From assembly GCF_012641475.1 (NCBI RefSeq), contig NZ_JABAIL010000002.1, positions 693,449-757,448 on the forward strand: a stretch of 64,000 nt of DNA, read 5' to 3'. The DNA is from Flammeovirga agarivorans. GTDB taxonomy: Bacteria > Bacteroidota > Bacteroidia > Cytophagales > Flammeovirgaceae. A program made the translations under genes and the position numbers. How positions within the stretch are numbered: the stretch's first letter is position 1; every line of letters starts with the position of its first letter. The notes below the pieces were generated by a model that was not told the origin of the DNA, made no database searches, and saw only the letters and a program-made list of their open reading frames with translations. This document shows, piece by piece, positions 17,208 to 26,397 of this stretch.

Positions 17208-18146
17208 ATGCCTACTGTAAAACATTTACATGAATCGTTTATTATTCCCGACGGAGGAAAGTCTACGCGTTTAGATCACTTCCTCTCTTTACAACTTCCT
17301 AACAAAAGTAGAAATGTAATTCAGAAACACATAAAAGATGTACTTGTTTTAGTTAATGGTAAAAAATCTAAATCAAGCTATCAATTAAAACCTAGTGATA
17401 AAATTGAATGGTTTGAATATTTCCGAAAAAGAGTTGAACTAGAACCCTATGACTTTCCTCTTGATATTATATATGAAGAAAAAGATTTTATCGTAGTCAA
17501 TAAACCTGCTCAAATGCCAATGCACCCTGGATTGGGGCATTATGATCATACGTTACAAAACGCTCTTTTACACCATTACCAAATATCTAATCAGAAAGAT
17601 TCACTGGTTAAAGATTGCTTGGTGCAACGATTAGATAAAGATACTAGCGGTATAGTTGTTATTCCTAAAACAATTGAAGCAAGAGAATTCCTCTCAGAGC
17701 AATTTAAATCACTCAAACCCTACAGAATATACCAAGCTATAGTTTGGGGGCAACTGAAGCAGAAAGAAGGGGTGATACAGGAATTCATTGGACGCAATCC
17801 ATCAAATGAGAGAAGTATTGAAGTATCAAAGGATAAATCTTTTGGAAAAGAAGCTATCACACATTATCGAGTGATTAAGGAACATAAGAAGTTTTCATTG
17901 GTGGAATGTCGTTTAGAAACCGGACGCACACATCAAATTAGAGTACATATGCAATTTATTGGTCATCCTCTTGTTGGTGATAAAAGATATGAAGTACCCA
18001 TGCTGACATATGACAATGCATTACAAAACAAGGTAGGCAGACATTTATTACATGCTAAAACATTACATTTCACTTCTCCCTCAAATAAAGAATTATTAAA
18101 ATTTGAAAATGACCTACCTGAAGAAATGTTAGATCTAATAAAATAA
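17208..18146 (+). CDS. RluA/RluD-family 23S rRNA or tRNA pseudouridine synthase
   Basis: The protein has 312 residues. An S4 RNA-binding domain (about residues 19-65, containing DHFLSLQLPNKSRN and VLVNGKK) precedes the catalytic domain, which has IVVNKPAQMPMHPG, the active-site motif RLDKDTSG with the catalytic Asp at D143, and the C-terminal GRTHQIRVHMQFIGHPLVGDKRY. These are the RluA family motifs; the S4 domain favours the RluD/RluC branch. The target uridines cannot be read from sequence. Confidence 0.9.
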   Translation: MPTVKHLHESFIIPDGGKSTRLDHFLSLQLPNKSRNVIQKHIKDVLVLVNGKKSKSSYQLKPSDKIEWFEYFRKRVELEPYDFPLDIIYEEKDFIVVNKPAQMPMHPGLGHYDHTLQNALLHHYQISNQKDSLVKDCLVQRLDKDTSGIVVIPKTIEAREFLSEQFKSLKPYRIYQAIVWGQLKQKEGVIQEFIGRNPSNERSIEVSKDKSFGKEAITHYRVIKEHKKFSLVECRLETGRTHQIRVHMQFIGHPLVGDKRYEVPMLTYDNALQNKVGRHLLHAKTLHFTSPSNKELLKFENDLPEEMLDLIK

Positions 18147-18147
18147 A

Positions 18148-18178
18148 AAAGGCAAGCTCAAATGAACTTGCCTTTCTG
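18148..18178. terminator. Terminator between the pseudouridine synthase gene and the tRNA-Asp genes
   Basis: AAAGGCAAG (18148-18156) pairs with CTTGCCTTT (18167-18175). The T-run is stronger on the minus strand (CCTTTTTTATTTTATT), so it may mainly end the tRNA transcript. Confidence 0.75.
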
Positions 18179-18185
18179 AATTGGT

Positions 18186-18262
18186 TGGCGGAACAGACGG
18201 GACTCGAACCCGCGACCCCCTGCGTGACAGGCAGGTATTCTAACCAACTGAACTACTGCTCC
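18186..18262 (-). tRNA. tRNA-Asp (anticodon GTC)
   Basis: On the minus strand the sequence folds as a cloverleaf. The acceptor stem is GGAGCAG with CTGTTCC, the D-loop TTCAGTTGGTTAGAA, the anticodon arm CCTGC-CTGTCAC-GCAGG with anticodon GTC, and the T-arm GCGGGTTCGAGTCCCGT. The 3' CCA is encoded. 77 nt. It lies about 35 bp downstream of an identical copy. Confidence 0.95.
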
Positions 18263-18297
18263 AGTCATCTGTTTTTGAAAGTCTGATGAAGACTTGT

Positions 18298-18374
18298 TGG
18301 CGGAACAGACGGGACTCGAACCCGCGACCCCCTGCGTGACAGGCAGGTATTCTAACCAACTGAACTACTGCTCC
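18298..18374 (-). tRNA. tRNA-Asp (anticodon GTC), second identical copy
   Basis: Same 77-nt cloverleaf and encoded CCA as the copy at 18186-18262, with no base difference seen. It is the first gene of the pair in the direction of transcription. No integrase or att-like repeat is visible next to either copy. Confidence 0.95.
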
Positions 18375-18522
18375 AGTTCGCTTTTACAGGAGAGGTTTCC
18401 TAAAAAGCGATGCAAATATGCACCCTTGATTTTTATAAAACAAGGATTAAAGAGATTAAAAATGTAATCTATTCTTAATGAAATTATAAAATACTGATGA
18501 TCAATATTAAATCAGTAACTTA

Positions 18523-19791
18523 TCAAATCAAAAAGTTAAACATATCTTGATTCTCATTTAGTAATTCGTACTTATAACCACCTTTTTTCATCCTTTGAGT
18601 TAAGCTATCAAAGTCAGATGGGTACTTCACTTCTATACCAACAATGGCAGGAGCTTTCTCTCTATTTACCTTTTTTGTGTATTCGAAGTGCACAATGTCA
18701 TCATTTGGACCAAGTACTTCTGCTAAGAATTCTCTAAGAGCTCCTGCTCTTTGAGGGAATCTTACCATAAAATAATGTTTATATCCTTCGTATAATAAAG
18801 AGCGTTCTTTAATCTCTTCCATACGTCCAATATCATTATTGGAACCAGATACTACACATACTACTTTTTTGCCCTTTATTTCGTCTTTTATAGCATCTAA
18901 TGCTGAGATAGACAAAGCTCCCGCTGGTTCCACTACAATAGCGTCCTCGTTGTATAATCTTAAGATAGTAGAGCAGACCTTTCCTTCAGGAACAAGTACT
19001 ACATCTTTTAAGAATTGCTTTGCGATTTGGAAAGTGTTATCTCCTACTCTCTGAACGGCAGCACCATCAACAAACTTTTCTATTTTATCTAACGTTACTA
19101 CCTCACCCTTATCAATAGATGCTTTCATCGCTGGAGCTCCTTCAGGTTCTACTCCAATTAACTTGGTATTAGGGCTAATCTGTTTAAAATAGCTACCTAC
19201 ACCAGAAGAAAGGCCTCCACCTCCAATAGGCATTACTAAGTAATCTATTTCTTCTTTAGCATCCTCCAATATCTCTAAGCCAACAGTACCTTGACCTTCG
19301 ATTACTTTTGGATCATCAAAAGGGTGAATAAATACACGTCCTTCGCTTTCACAGCGTTCCATTGCAGCTGCATAAGCATCATCAAAAGTATCTCCTATAA
19401 GAACAACTTCTACTTTGTCCTTACCCCACATCCTTACCTGATTTACCTTTTGGTTTGGTGTAGGAGCAGGCATGTAAATCACACCATGAATACCCAATTG
19501 TTTACAAGAATAAGCAACACCTTGTGCATGGTTACCAGCACTGGCACATACAATACCTCTCTCTTTCTCTTCTTTAGACAATGAGGAGATTTTGTTGTAA
19601 GCACCTCTAAGCTTGTAAGAACGTACAATTTGAAGGTCCTCACGCTTCAACCAGATGTCTGCTTGATATCTTTCGGATAAATTCATGTTTCGCATCAAAG
19701 GAGTTCTTGTCACTACATCTTTGAGCTTTCTATGTGCTTTTACAACTGACTCTACACTGGGTAAAGCCACTGCTTCTTTTACTTCTGACAT
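18523..19791 (-). CDS. ilvA: Threonine ammonia-lyase (biosynthetic) IlvA
   Basis: A 422-residue fold-type II PLP enzyme. The catalytic Lys is K60 in IVRSYKLRGAYNKI, with the Asn loop ASAGNHAQGVAY, the phosphate-binding GGGGLSSG and the VVSGSNND motif. One ACT-like regulatory domain is at the C-terminus (about residues 335-422, starting YFMVRFPQRAGALREFL), which should bind isoleucine for feedback control. It deaminates Thr to 2-oxobutanoate, the entry step to Ile. It is the last gene of the ilv operon, 100 bp after ilvC with a hairpin in the gap. Confidence 0.95.
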   Translation of the reverse strand: MSEVKEAVALPSVESVVKAHRKLKDVVTRTPLMRNMNLSERYQADIWLKREDLQIVRSYKLRGAYNKISSLSKEEKERGIVCASAGNHAQGVAYSCKQLGIHGVIYMPAPTPNQKVNQVRMWGKDKVEVVLIGDTFDDAYAAAMERCESEGRVFIHPFDDPKVIEGQGTVGLEILEDAKEEIDYLVMPIGGGGLSSGVGSYFKQISPNTKLIGVEPEGAPAMKASIDKGEVVTLDKIEKFVDGAAVQRVGDNTFQIAKQFLKDVVLVPEGKVCSTILRLYNEDAIVVEPAGALSISALDAIKDEIKGKKVVCVVSGSNNDIGRMEEIKERSLLYEGYKHYFMVRFPQRAGALREFLAEVLGPNDDIVHFEYTKKVNREKAPAIVGIEVKYPSDFDSLTQRMKKGGYKYELLNENQDMFNFLI

Positions 19792-19836
19792 AAGGATTAT
19801 ATTTTACAAAGCATTAGTTAAGACTAATACTTAAAG

Positions 19837-19876
19837 ATTGAAAAAGGGGAAAGCCGAAGCAATCCCCCTTTTCAAT
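19837..19876 (-). terminator. Hairpin between ilvC and ilvA (partial terminator or processing site)
   Basis: ATTGAAAAAGGGG (19837-19849) and CCCCCTTTTCAAT (19864-19876) can pair over about 12 bp. On the minus strand no T-run follows beyond TTTTTCAATC, so complete termination is unlikely. It may lower ilvA expression or stabilise the upstream mRNA. Confidence 0.55.
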
Positions 19877-19891
19877 GAATATGATTAAAGC

Positions 19892-20956
19892 CTAAGCTTC
19901 TTGTTCTACTTCTTGGTTTTCAGGACGCAATGATCTTACTGCTGCACCTGCTCTCCACATTTCAGACTCACGTAATACACGTAATTCTTCGTCTAACTTC
20001 TCACGGTAATCTGGTTGAGAGTTAGTATCGATTGAACGTTGAGCTTCCTCACCAGTTGCTACAGACTCATATAAATCTTCAACTACTGGACGAACTGCAT
20101 CACGGAATTTATCTTTCCAGTCTAATGCACCTCTTTGAGCAGTTGTAGAACAGTTAGCATACATCCAGTCCATACCGTTCTTAGCAACTAATGGCATTAA
20201 TGATTGAGTTAACTCCTCAACAGTTTCGTTGAACGCCTCTGATGGAGAGTGACCGTTCTCACGAAGTACGTCATATTGTGCTTCGAATAAACCTTGGATA
20301 GCACCCATTAATGAACCACGCTCACCAGTCAAATCAGAGTAAACCTCTTTTTTGAAGTCAGTTGGGAATAAGTAACCAGCACCAACACCAATACCTAAAG
20401 CGATAGTTCTGTTGTAAGCGTTACCTGAAGCATCTTGGTAGATTGCATACGAAGAGTTCAAACCACGACCTTCTAAGAACATTGTTCTTAATGAAGTACC
20501 TGAACCTTTTGGAGCAACTAAGATTACGTCAATATCTTTTGGAGGTACGATACCTGTACGCTCATGGTAAGTAACACCAAAACCATGAGAGAAATAAAGT
20601 GCCTTACCTGGAGTTAATTTCTCTTTCAATTGTGGCCATACTGCAATTTGAGCAGCATCTGAAAGTAAGTAACAAATAATTGTACCTTTCTCAGCAGCTT
20701 CACCGATTTCAAAAAGTGTTTCACCTGGTACCCAACCGTCAGCAACAGCTTTATCCCATGAAGCACCACCTTTACGTTGACCAACGATAACGTTTAAACC
20801 ATTGTCACGCATGTTTTGCGCTTGACCTGGTCCTTGTACACCGTAACCGATAACTGCAATAGTTTCATTTTTAAGTACATCTTGAGCTTTCTCTAATGGA
20901 AACTCCTCACGCATTACTACGTTCTCTACTACTCCTCCGAAATTGATCTCTGCCAT
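19892..20956 (-). CDS. ilvC: Ketol-acid reductoisomerase IlvC
   Basis: A 354-residue class I-sized enzyme. The NADPH site is IGYGVQGPGQAQNMRDNG, followed by a GQRKGG loop. The catalytic domain includes LVAPKGSGTSLR, the Mg-binding DLTGERGSLMGAIQGLFEAQYDVL, and ETVEELTQSLMPLVAKNGMDWM. It reduces and rearranges acetolactate and acetohydroxybutyrate in Val and Ile synthesis. Lies 58 bp after ilvN in the operon. Confidence 0.95.
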   Translation of the reverse strand: MAEINFGGVVENVVMREEFPLEKAQDVLKNETIAVIGYGVQGPGQAQNMRDNGLNVIVGQRKGGASWDKAVADGWVPGETLFEIGEAAEKGTIICYLLSDAAQIAVWPQLKEKLTPGKALYFSHGFGVTYHERTGIVPPKDIDVILVAPKGSGTSLRTMFLEGRGLNSSYAIYQDASGNAYNRTIALGIGVGAGYLFPTDFKKEVYSDLTGERGSLMGAIQGLFEAQYDVLRENGHSPSEAFNETVEELTQSLMPLVAKNGMDWMYANCSTTAQRGALDWKDKFRDAVRPVVEDLYESVATGEEAQRSIDTNSQPDYREKLDEELRVLRESEMWRAGAAVRSLRPENQEVEQEA

Positions 20957-21014
20957 AATAATTAAAAGTTGTGATTCTTTATTAGTTTGAAAGTTATTTT
21001 AAGACCCTATGGAT

Positions 21015-21557
21015 CTATACAATCGCATCCTCTTGTTCAAATTCTGCCAATAATGCACTGATTTCTTGACGTTCCTTTGACAATGCAATTCTTCCTGAAC
21101 GTCCAAACTGCATCAACCCAAAAGGTTTAAGCGCCTCATATAAAGCGTGAGTATCTTCTTCATGACCTGTCTTTTCGATCACTATGAAGTCAGCTTTAGC
21201 GGCTAAAATTCTTGCGTGGTTTTTTCTTACAATTTCCTCTACTGCATCAGAGTTTGTAAGGCTATCCACAGCCACTTTATATAAAGCTATTTCTTGATAG
21301 ATGGTATCACTATCTTCATACAGATAGCAACGAAGTACATCTATTTGTTTTTCTATTTGTTTTGCTACCTTTTCAGCCTGATCCTTACCAGTGTTAAACA
21401 CAATAGTGAATCTATGGACATGGTCCACTTCTGATGCTGATGTAGTTAAACTTTCAATATTTAATTTTCTTCTAGTGAAGATGATTGAAATACGGTTCGT
21501 TAGACCTACTACGTTTTCTGTAAATATTGATAAGGTAAATCTTTGTTTCTCCTCCAT
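21015..21557 (-). CDS. ilvN: Acetolactate synthase small (regulatory) subunit
   Basis: A 180-residue protein starting with an ACT domain (FTLSIFTENVVGLTNRISIIFTRR, then IESLTTSASE) and a second ACT-like half (about residues 95-165). This is the usual IlvN/IlvH architecture, which raises the activity of the large subunit and confers valine feedback inhibition. It begins 12 bp after the ilvB stop, so the pair is tightly co-expressed. Confidence 0.92.
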   Translation of the reverse strand: MEEKQRFTLSIFTENVVGLTNRISIIFTRRKLNIESLTTSASEVDHVHRFTIVFNTGKDQAEKVAKQIEKQIDVLRCYLYEDSDTIYQEIALYKVAVDSLTNSDAVEEIVRKNHARILAAKADFIVIEKTGHEEDTHALYEALKPFGLMQFGRSGRIALSKERQEISALLAEFEQEDAIV

Positions 21558-21569
21558 GATCTTATGATT

Positions 21570-23309
21570 TTACTTCAAACGAACATTTGAAACCGATTCT
21601 CCCGTAGGGATCATTGGGAATACATTTGATTCTTTTTCAACAACTACTTCTAGGAAACAAGGCCCTTCAGTAGCTAACCATTGATCCATCTTAGCACTTA
21701 AGTCTTCTCTTGATTCAGACTTGTCAGCTTTGATGTAATAAGACTCTGCCATTTTTACAAAATCAGGGTTTACCATCTCTGTAAATGAGTATCTTCTATC
21801 GAAGAATAACTCTTGCCATTGTCTTACCATTCCTAAGAAACTGTTATTTAAAACAAGAATCTTCACAGGAATTTTATATTGGAATATTGTTCCCAATTCT
21901 TGAACAGTCATTTGGTAACCACCATCACCTGAGATAGATACTACCAAACGATCGGGAGCTCCAACTGCTGCACCCATGGCTGCAGGAAGGGCAAAACCCA
22001 TTGTTCCCAAACCTCCAGAACTTACAATACTGTCAGTAATTTTAAATTCATAATATCTAGATGCTTCCATTTGGTGCTGTCCTACATCTGTTACAATGAT
22101 CGCCTCACCTTTTGTTTTATCTGAAAGCATTTTGATTACTTCTGACATTTTTACTTTCTCAGTACTGTCGCCCAAAGCATAGTCTAATACTTCTTTCTTT
22201 TCGATATCATCACAAGCATGGAATTCTGCTAACCACTCGTCGTGTTTTGCTTCTTTCACTTTAGGAATCAATCGTTCTAACGCTTCTTTTGCATCAGAAA
22301 TTAAAGCTACATCCGCTTTCACATTCTTATCAATCTCAGAAGGATCGATTTCAATATGAATCACTTTTGCCTGCTTTGCATATCTACTCAAATCGCCAGT
22401 TACACGGTCATCAAAACGCATACCTACAGCGATAAGAACATCACATTCGTTGGTTTTTACATTTGTACCATAGTTACCATGCATACCTAAATATCCTACA
22501 TAAAGAGGATGGTCGGTTGGTACAGCTGATAAACCTAATAAAGTTGATGCCATTGGAATGCCTGCTTTTTCTGCAAATGCAATCAATTCCTTTTCTGCTT
22601 TTGATAACATCACTCCGTGACCTACTAAAATGTATGGCTTTTTGGATTGATTGATCAAAGCAGCTGCAGCATCAATAGCTTCTTCTTTTGCTGTTTGAAC
22701 AGGTTGATAGCTTCTGATTTTAGTACAAGGTTTGTATTTAAAATCACACTCTTCAAACTGAGCATCCTTAGTGATATCAATTAACACAGGACCTGGTCTT
22801 CCACTTTTTGCGATGTAAAATGCTTTCGCAATCGCTTCAGGAATTTCAGATGCTTTTGTTACTTGATAATTCCACTTTGTTACAGGAGTTGAAATACCTA
22901 CAACATCAGTTTCTTGGAATGCATCTGTACCTAATAAGTGAGATGCTACTTGACCAGTGATTGCTACCATTGGAGTAGAATCGATCATTGCATCCGCTAA
23001 ACCTGTGATTAAGTTTGTTGCACCAGGACCAGAAGTTGCCATACAAACCCCTACTCTATGATTGACTCGAGCATATCCTTGAGCTGCGTGTGTAGCTCCT
23101 TGCTCGTGACGCACAAGAATGTGCTTTAACTTGTCATCATAGTGATAAAGCTTATCATACACAGGCATGATTGCTCCACCCGGGTAACCAAAAATAGTAT
23201 CTACCCCTTCTTCTACTAAAGCCATTAATAAAGCTTCAGCTCCAGTTACTTTTGGTGTTTTCTGCTTGGCGCCTTGTTCTTGTGTGAACTCTTTTGTCGC
23301 TGTACTCAT
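21570..23309 (-). CDS. ilvB: Acetolactate synthase large (catalytic) subunit
   Basis: A 579-residue thiamine-diphosphate enzyme with three expected domains. The N-terminal PYR domain contains [14 protein letters not shown] and [14 protein letters not shown] (the Glu that activates ThDP). The middle FAD domain has [12 protein letters not shown]. The C-terminal PP domain has the ThDP/Mg motif [14 protein letters not shown] and [17 protein letters not shown]. It condenses two pyruvates, or pyruvate plus 2-oxobutanoate. Confidence 0.95.
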   Translation of the reverse strand: MSTATKEFTQEQGAKQKTPKVTGAEALLMALVEEGVDTIFGYPGGAIMPVYDKLYHYDDKLKHILVRHEQGATHAAQGYARVNHRVGVCMATSGPGATNLITGLADAMIDSTPMVAITGQVASHLLGTDAFQETDVVGISTPVTKWNYQVTKASEIPEAIAKAFYIAKSGRPGPVLIDITKDAQFEECDFKYKPCTKIRSYQPVQTAKEEAIDAAAALINQSKKPYILVGHGVMLSKAEKELIAFAEKAGIPMASTLLGLSAVPTDHPLYVGYLGMHGNYGTNVKTNECDVLIAVGMRFDDRVTGDLSRYAKQAKVIHIEIDPSEIDKNVKADVALISDAKEALERLIPKVKEAKHDEWLAEFHACDDIEKKEVLDYALGDSTEKVKMSEVIKMLSDKTKGEAIIVTDVGQHQMEASRYYEFKITDSIVSSGGLGTMGFALPAAMGAAVGAPDRLVVSISGDGGYQMTVQELGTIFQYKIPVKILVLNNSFLGMVRQWQELFFDRRYSFTEMVNPDFVKMAESYYIKADKSESREDLSAKMDQWLATEGPCFLEVVVEKESNVFPMIPTGESVSNVRLK

Positions 23310-23347
23310 TATTGAAACAATTTTTCGTACTACTTCTTAATCACTGA

Positions 23348-25030
23348 TTAAAATTCATCAGTTACACATCCTTCAGATGCAGAAGAAACTGTTTTTATAT
23401 ACTTATAAAGGATTCCTTTCTTGAATTTTGGCTCTGGAGCAACCCATTTTGCTCTTCTTTCTGCCAATTCCTCGTCAGATAAATCTACTTCGATTTTGTT
23501 TGTTACCGCATCGATAGTAATCATATCACCATCTTTAAGAAGTGCGATATTACCACCTACTGCAGCTTCTGGAGTAATGTGCCCTACAACAAAACCGTGT
23601 GTACCACCTGAGAATCTACCATCTGTAATTAGGGCTACTTCTTTACCAAGACCTGCACCCATAATTGCTGATGTAGGTTTCAGCATCTCTGGCATACCAG
23701 GACCGCCTTTTGGTCCTTCATAACGGATTACAACTACATCACCTTTCTCTACTTCTCCGTTTGAGATACCATCGATAACTGCAAACTCGTTATCAAATAC
23801 CTTCGCAGGACCAACAAACTTCTCACCTTCTTTACCAGTGATTTTTGCTACAGAACCTTCAGTTGCAAGGTTACCATATAAAATTTGTAAGTGACCTGTT
23901 TTCTTAATAGGATTATCTTGAGGTCTCATTAAGTCTTGTTCTGAACCTAGAGGATCAACATCTGCTAAGTTTTCAGCAATTGTTTTACCTGTTACAGTCA
24001 TACAAGAACCATCTAATAACCCCCAGTTAAGAAGAGTTTTCATTACTGCTGGGATACCGCCCACTGCAAACACATCTTCCATTAGGTATTTACCTGAAGG
24101 CTTAAGATCTGCAAAGAATGGTACCTTATCTGAAACTCTTTGAATATCATCTAAAGTTAATTCGATGTCTGCAGCTTTAGCAATTGCCAACATGTGTAAT
24201 GTAGCATTTGTAGAACCACCTAATGCCATAATTACTGCTAATGCATTTTCGAAAGATGCTTTAGTTAAGATGTCAGAAGGTTTTAAGTCTAGTTCTAATA
24301 AGTTACGAATAGCAGGTCCTAACTTCTGGCATTCATCTTTCTTATTAGTACTTACTGCAGGGTTAGATGAAGAATATGGTAAACTCATACCCATTGCTTC
24401 AATAGCTGAAGCCATTGTATTTGCTGTGTACATACCACCACAAGCACCAGCTCCTGGAATAGCATTTTTAATTACACCTTTATAATCTTCATCTGAAATT
24501 GTACCAGCGATTTTTTCACCTAGAGCTTCAAAAGCAGATACAATGTTTAATTTTTTCTTTTTCCAGCAACCTGATGCAATAGTACCACCATACAACATGA
24601 TAGTTGGACGGTTAATACGACACATTGCCATCATAGCACCTGGCATATTTTTATCACAACCTACAACAGTAATTAATCCATCGTAGAATTGTCCGTTTGT
24701 AACTGTTTCAACAGAGTCAGCAATAATATCTCTTGAAGGAAGAGAGTAACGCATTCCAATTGTACCGTTAGTAATACCATCACTTACGCCAATTGTATTA
24801 AATACTAACCCCACCATATTTGCTTTTTGAACACCAACTTTAACTTCTGCAGCTAAACCGTTCAAGTGCATATTACATGTATTTCCCTCATAACCAGTAC
24901 TAGCAATACCGATTTGAGGCTTATCCATATCCTCTTCAGTTAAACCAATACCGTATAACATGGCCTGTGCTGCAGGCTGTGTATCATCTTGAGTAATAGT
25001 GCGGCTGTGCTTATTTAACATCTCTGCCAT
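23348..25030 (-). CDS. ilvD: Dihydroxy-acid dehydratase IlvD
   Basis: A 560-residue IlvD/Edd-family dehydratase. The three iron-sulfur cysteines are C52 (GNTCNMHL), C125 (VGCDKNMPG) and C197 ([11 protein letters not shown]), with the C-terminal GRFSGGTHG motif. All three being present points to the Fe-S form. It makes the 2-oxo acids that precede Val and Ile (and Leu). Short 37-38 bp gaps on both sides confirm operon membership. Confidence 0.95.
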   Translation of the reverse strand: MAEMLNKHSRTITQDDTQPAAQAMLYGIGLTEEDMDKPQIGIASTGYEGNTCNMHLNGLAAEVKVGVQKANMVGLVFNTIGVSDGITNGTIGMRYSLPSRDIIADSVETVTNGQFYDGLITVVGCDKNMPGAMMAMCRINRPTIMLYGGTIASGCWKKKKLNIVSAFEALGEKIAGTISDEDYKGVIKNAIPGAGACGGMYTANTMASAIEAMGMSLPYSSSNPAVSTNKKDECQKLGPAIRNLLELDLKPSDILTKASFENALAVIMALGGSTNATLHMLAIAKAADIELTLDDIQRVSDKVPFFADLKPSGKYLMEDVFAVGGIPAVMKTLLNWGLLDGSCMTVTGKTIAENLADVDPLGSEQDLMRPQDNPIKKTGHLQILYGNLATEGSVAKITGKEGEKFVGPAKVFDNEFAVIDGISNGEVEKGDVVVIRYEGPKGGPGMPEMLKPTSAIMGAGLGKEVALITDGRFSGGTHGFVVGHITPEAAVGGNIALLKDGDMITIDAVTNKIEVDLSDEELAERRAKWVAPEPKFKKGILYKYIKTVSSASEGCVTDEF

Positions 25031-25067
25031 AATTCCTGATTATTGTTTGTCTGTTATAATTCCGTAA

Positions 25068-25967
25068 TTAGATAATTGAGTAATTGTCATACTCACTCTG
25101 TGTAACGAACTGTCTGTACTTTTCAAACACTTCACAACCGATAGTATTTTCCCAATCTTTATTCATTGGTTTTTTATCAATACTATTAATTCCTGTGATT
25201 TGTGCAGCAGTTCCGGTGAAGAAAGCTCCATCAATATCATTAAGATCTTCTGGTTTGTATTGTCCTTCTACTACTTCAACTCCTAAAGATTTTGCAATAT
25301 CAAATACTACATTTCTTGTAATACCTGGATAAATGTGTCCTCTTTGAGAAGTATAAAGTTTTCCACCTTTTTCAAAAAAGAAGTTAGCACCTGTACCTTC
25401 AGAGATGAAACCATCTACATCCAATAATAACGCATCATCAAAACCTCTTTCTTTTGCTTCTGCGATAGAAACAATTGAATTAATGTAGTGACCTGAAATT
25501 TTAGCTTCTACATTAAATGAATATGGACTAGGACGAGTATATGCTGAGATAGTGATATCCAACAAGTCTTTTCCTAAGAATTTATCCCAACGGAAAGCAG
25601 CAATGAATAAGTTATGCTTTTTAGTTGGTGTTAAATCCATATTCTCATCAGCATAAACTAATGGACGGATATAAGCATCAGTAAAGCCATTTTCTTCAAG
25701 TAGTTGATAAGACACTCCAACGAGCTCATCCACATTATAGTCAATATCGAGGTGCATTGTTTTTGCTGCTTCGATAAAACGAGTAATATGTTCTTTTGCT
25801 TTGAAGATATGTGGACCAAGAGCTGTATCATAAGCTCTCATGGCATCAAAAACACCATTCCCATAGTGCAAAGACTGAGAAAATAAATCTGCCTTTGCCT
25901 CTTCAGCCTTGATAAATTCTCCGTTATGGAAAATTACTGTGTCTTTATCATAATATTTCATTCGCAT
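25068..25967 (-). CDS. ilvE: Branched-chain amino acid aminotransferase IlvE (class IV)
   Basis: A 299-residue fold-type IV PLP enzyme. SLHYGNGVFDAMRAY forms the substrate pocket, the PLP Lys is K156 in EAKISGHYINS, and LLLDVDGFISEGTGANFFF plus YPGITRNVVFDIA complete the family pattern. It transfers the amino group in the last step for Ile, Leu and Val. First structural gene of the operon, about 50 bp after the attenuator. Two in-frame ATGs (25967 and 25961) are equally plausible starts. Confidence 0.93.
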   Translation of the reverse strand: MRMKYYDKDTVIFHNGEFIKAEEAKADLFSQSLHYGNGVFDAMRAYDTALGPHIFKAKEHITRFIEAAKTMHLDIDYNVDELVGVSYQLLEENGFTDAYIRPLVYADENMDLTPTKKHNLFIAAFRWDKFLGKDLLDITISAYTRPSPYSFNVEAKISGHYINSIVSIAEAKERGFDDALLLDVDGFISEGTGANFFFEKGGKLYTSQRGHIYPGITRNVVFDIAKSLGVEVVEGQYKPEDLNDIDGAFFTGTAAQITGINSIDKKPMNKDWENTIGCEVFEKYRQFVTQSEYDNYSII

Positions 25968-26015
25968 GAAGAGTTTAAAACTTTACTAATTCCGACTATT
26001 ATAAATGCTGATAAT

Positions 26016-26054
26016 AAAAAAACCACTGTCAAGATAGTTTTACTTTGACAATGG
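26016..26054 (-). terminator. ilv attenuator: intrinsic terminator with competing antiterminator
   Basis: Read on the minus strand, CCATTGTCAA (26054-26045) pairs with TTGACAGTGG (26032-26023), with one G-U, followed by seven T (26022-26016). The 5' arm CCATTGTC can alternatively pair with GATAATGG (26099-26092), which overlaps the stop codon of the leader peptide, over 8 bp with one G-U. A third pairing, CAAAATATCGTCCT (26154-26141) with AGGATCGTATTTTG (26088-26075), would sequester the antiterminator when no ribosome is present. This is the full 1:2, 2:3, 3:4 logic of ribosome-mediated attenuation. Confidence 0.85.
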
Positions 26055-26094
26055 CCTCTATATATTTTCTAAAACAAAATACGATCCTGGACCA

Positions 26095-26169
26095 TTATCT
26101 CTCCTTAATCAGGACGACAATCGTAATATTAATAATAACTAGGACGATATTTTGCGTTTTATTCAACAT
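26095..26169 (-). CDS. ilvL: ilv operon leader peptide (24 codons)
   Basis: Starting at ATG 26169 on the minus strand, the frame encodes MLNKTQNIVLVIINITIVVL followed by IKER and a TAA stop at 26097-26095. Of 24 residues, six are Ile, four Val and three Leu, grouped in residues 8-21. These are the end products of the operon downstream. A predicted promoter lies 20 bp upstream and the attenuator directly downstream. Ribosome stalling on Ile/Val/Leu codons when charged tRNA is scarce would leave the antiterminator free and allow ilvEDBNCA transcription. Seen directly in the sequence; the regulatory role is inferred by analogy with ilvL/leuL leaders. Confidence 0.85.
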   Translation of the reverse strand: MLNKTQNIVLVIINITIVVLIKER

Positions 26170-26188
26170 TTTCAATCATTGTTTGATT

Positions 26189-26221
26189 CAAATATAAAGA
26201 TCTTATTTTTTTATTTGCAAA
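26189..26221 (-). promoter_or_regulatory. ilv operon promoter
   Basis: On the minus strand, TTTG (26221-26218) is followed after 21 bases by TATATTTG (26196-26189). This matches the Bacteroidetes -33/-7 pattern. Transcription would start about 13-16 bases before the leader-peptide ATG. Confidence 0.7.
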
Positions 26222-26364
26222 TAATCAAATTAGGAATCGCTCCGTTTTTATAAATAATTACGAAGTCTAAGGGTATTTTATCATATTTTTTACACTACAA
26301 ATACTGATATACAGCATTTTAAACAAAAAATAAATATCATTCCTAAGCTTAATATTAAAGATCT

Positions 26365-26372
26365 TATATTTG
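26365..26372 (+). promoter_or_regulatory. Predicted -7 promoter box for the polysaccharide deacetylase gene
   Basis: TATATTTG, identical to the ilv -7 box, sits 25 bp before the ATG at 26398. The remaining gene-free stretch between this box and the ilv promoter (about 26222-26360) shows nothing else I can name. Confidence 0.5.
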
Positions 26373-26397
26373 TAGGTGTATTAGAAAAACTATAAAA

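Noticed and set aside
18186-18374. tRNA-associated integrated element
   Set aside because: No integrase gene, no direct repeat of the tRNA 3' end beyond the second full copy, and neighbours are housekeeping genes.
24165-24485. 106-codon plus-strand frame inside ilvD
   Set aside because: Antisense shadow of a strongly conserved gene; same for the other frames opposite ilv, chrA, lgt and GH3 genes.
25968-26397. T-box or riboswitch upstream of ilvE
   Set aside because: No T-box core or aptamer-like sequence; the short Ile/Val/Leu-rich ORF with terminator/antiterminator explains the region better.
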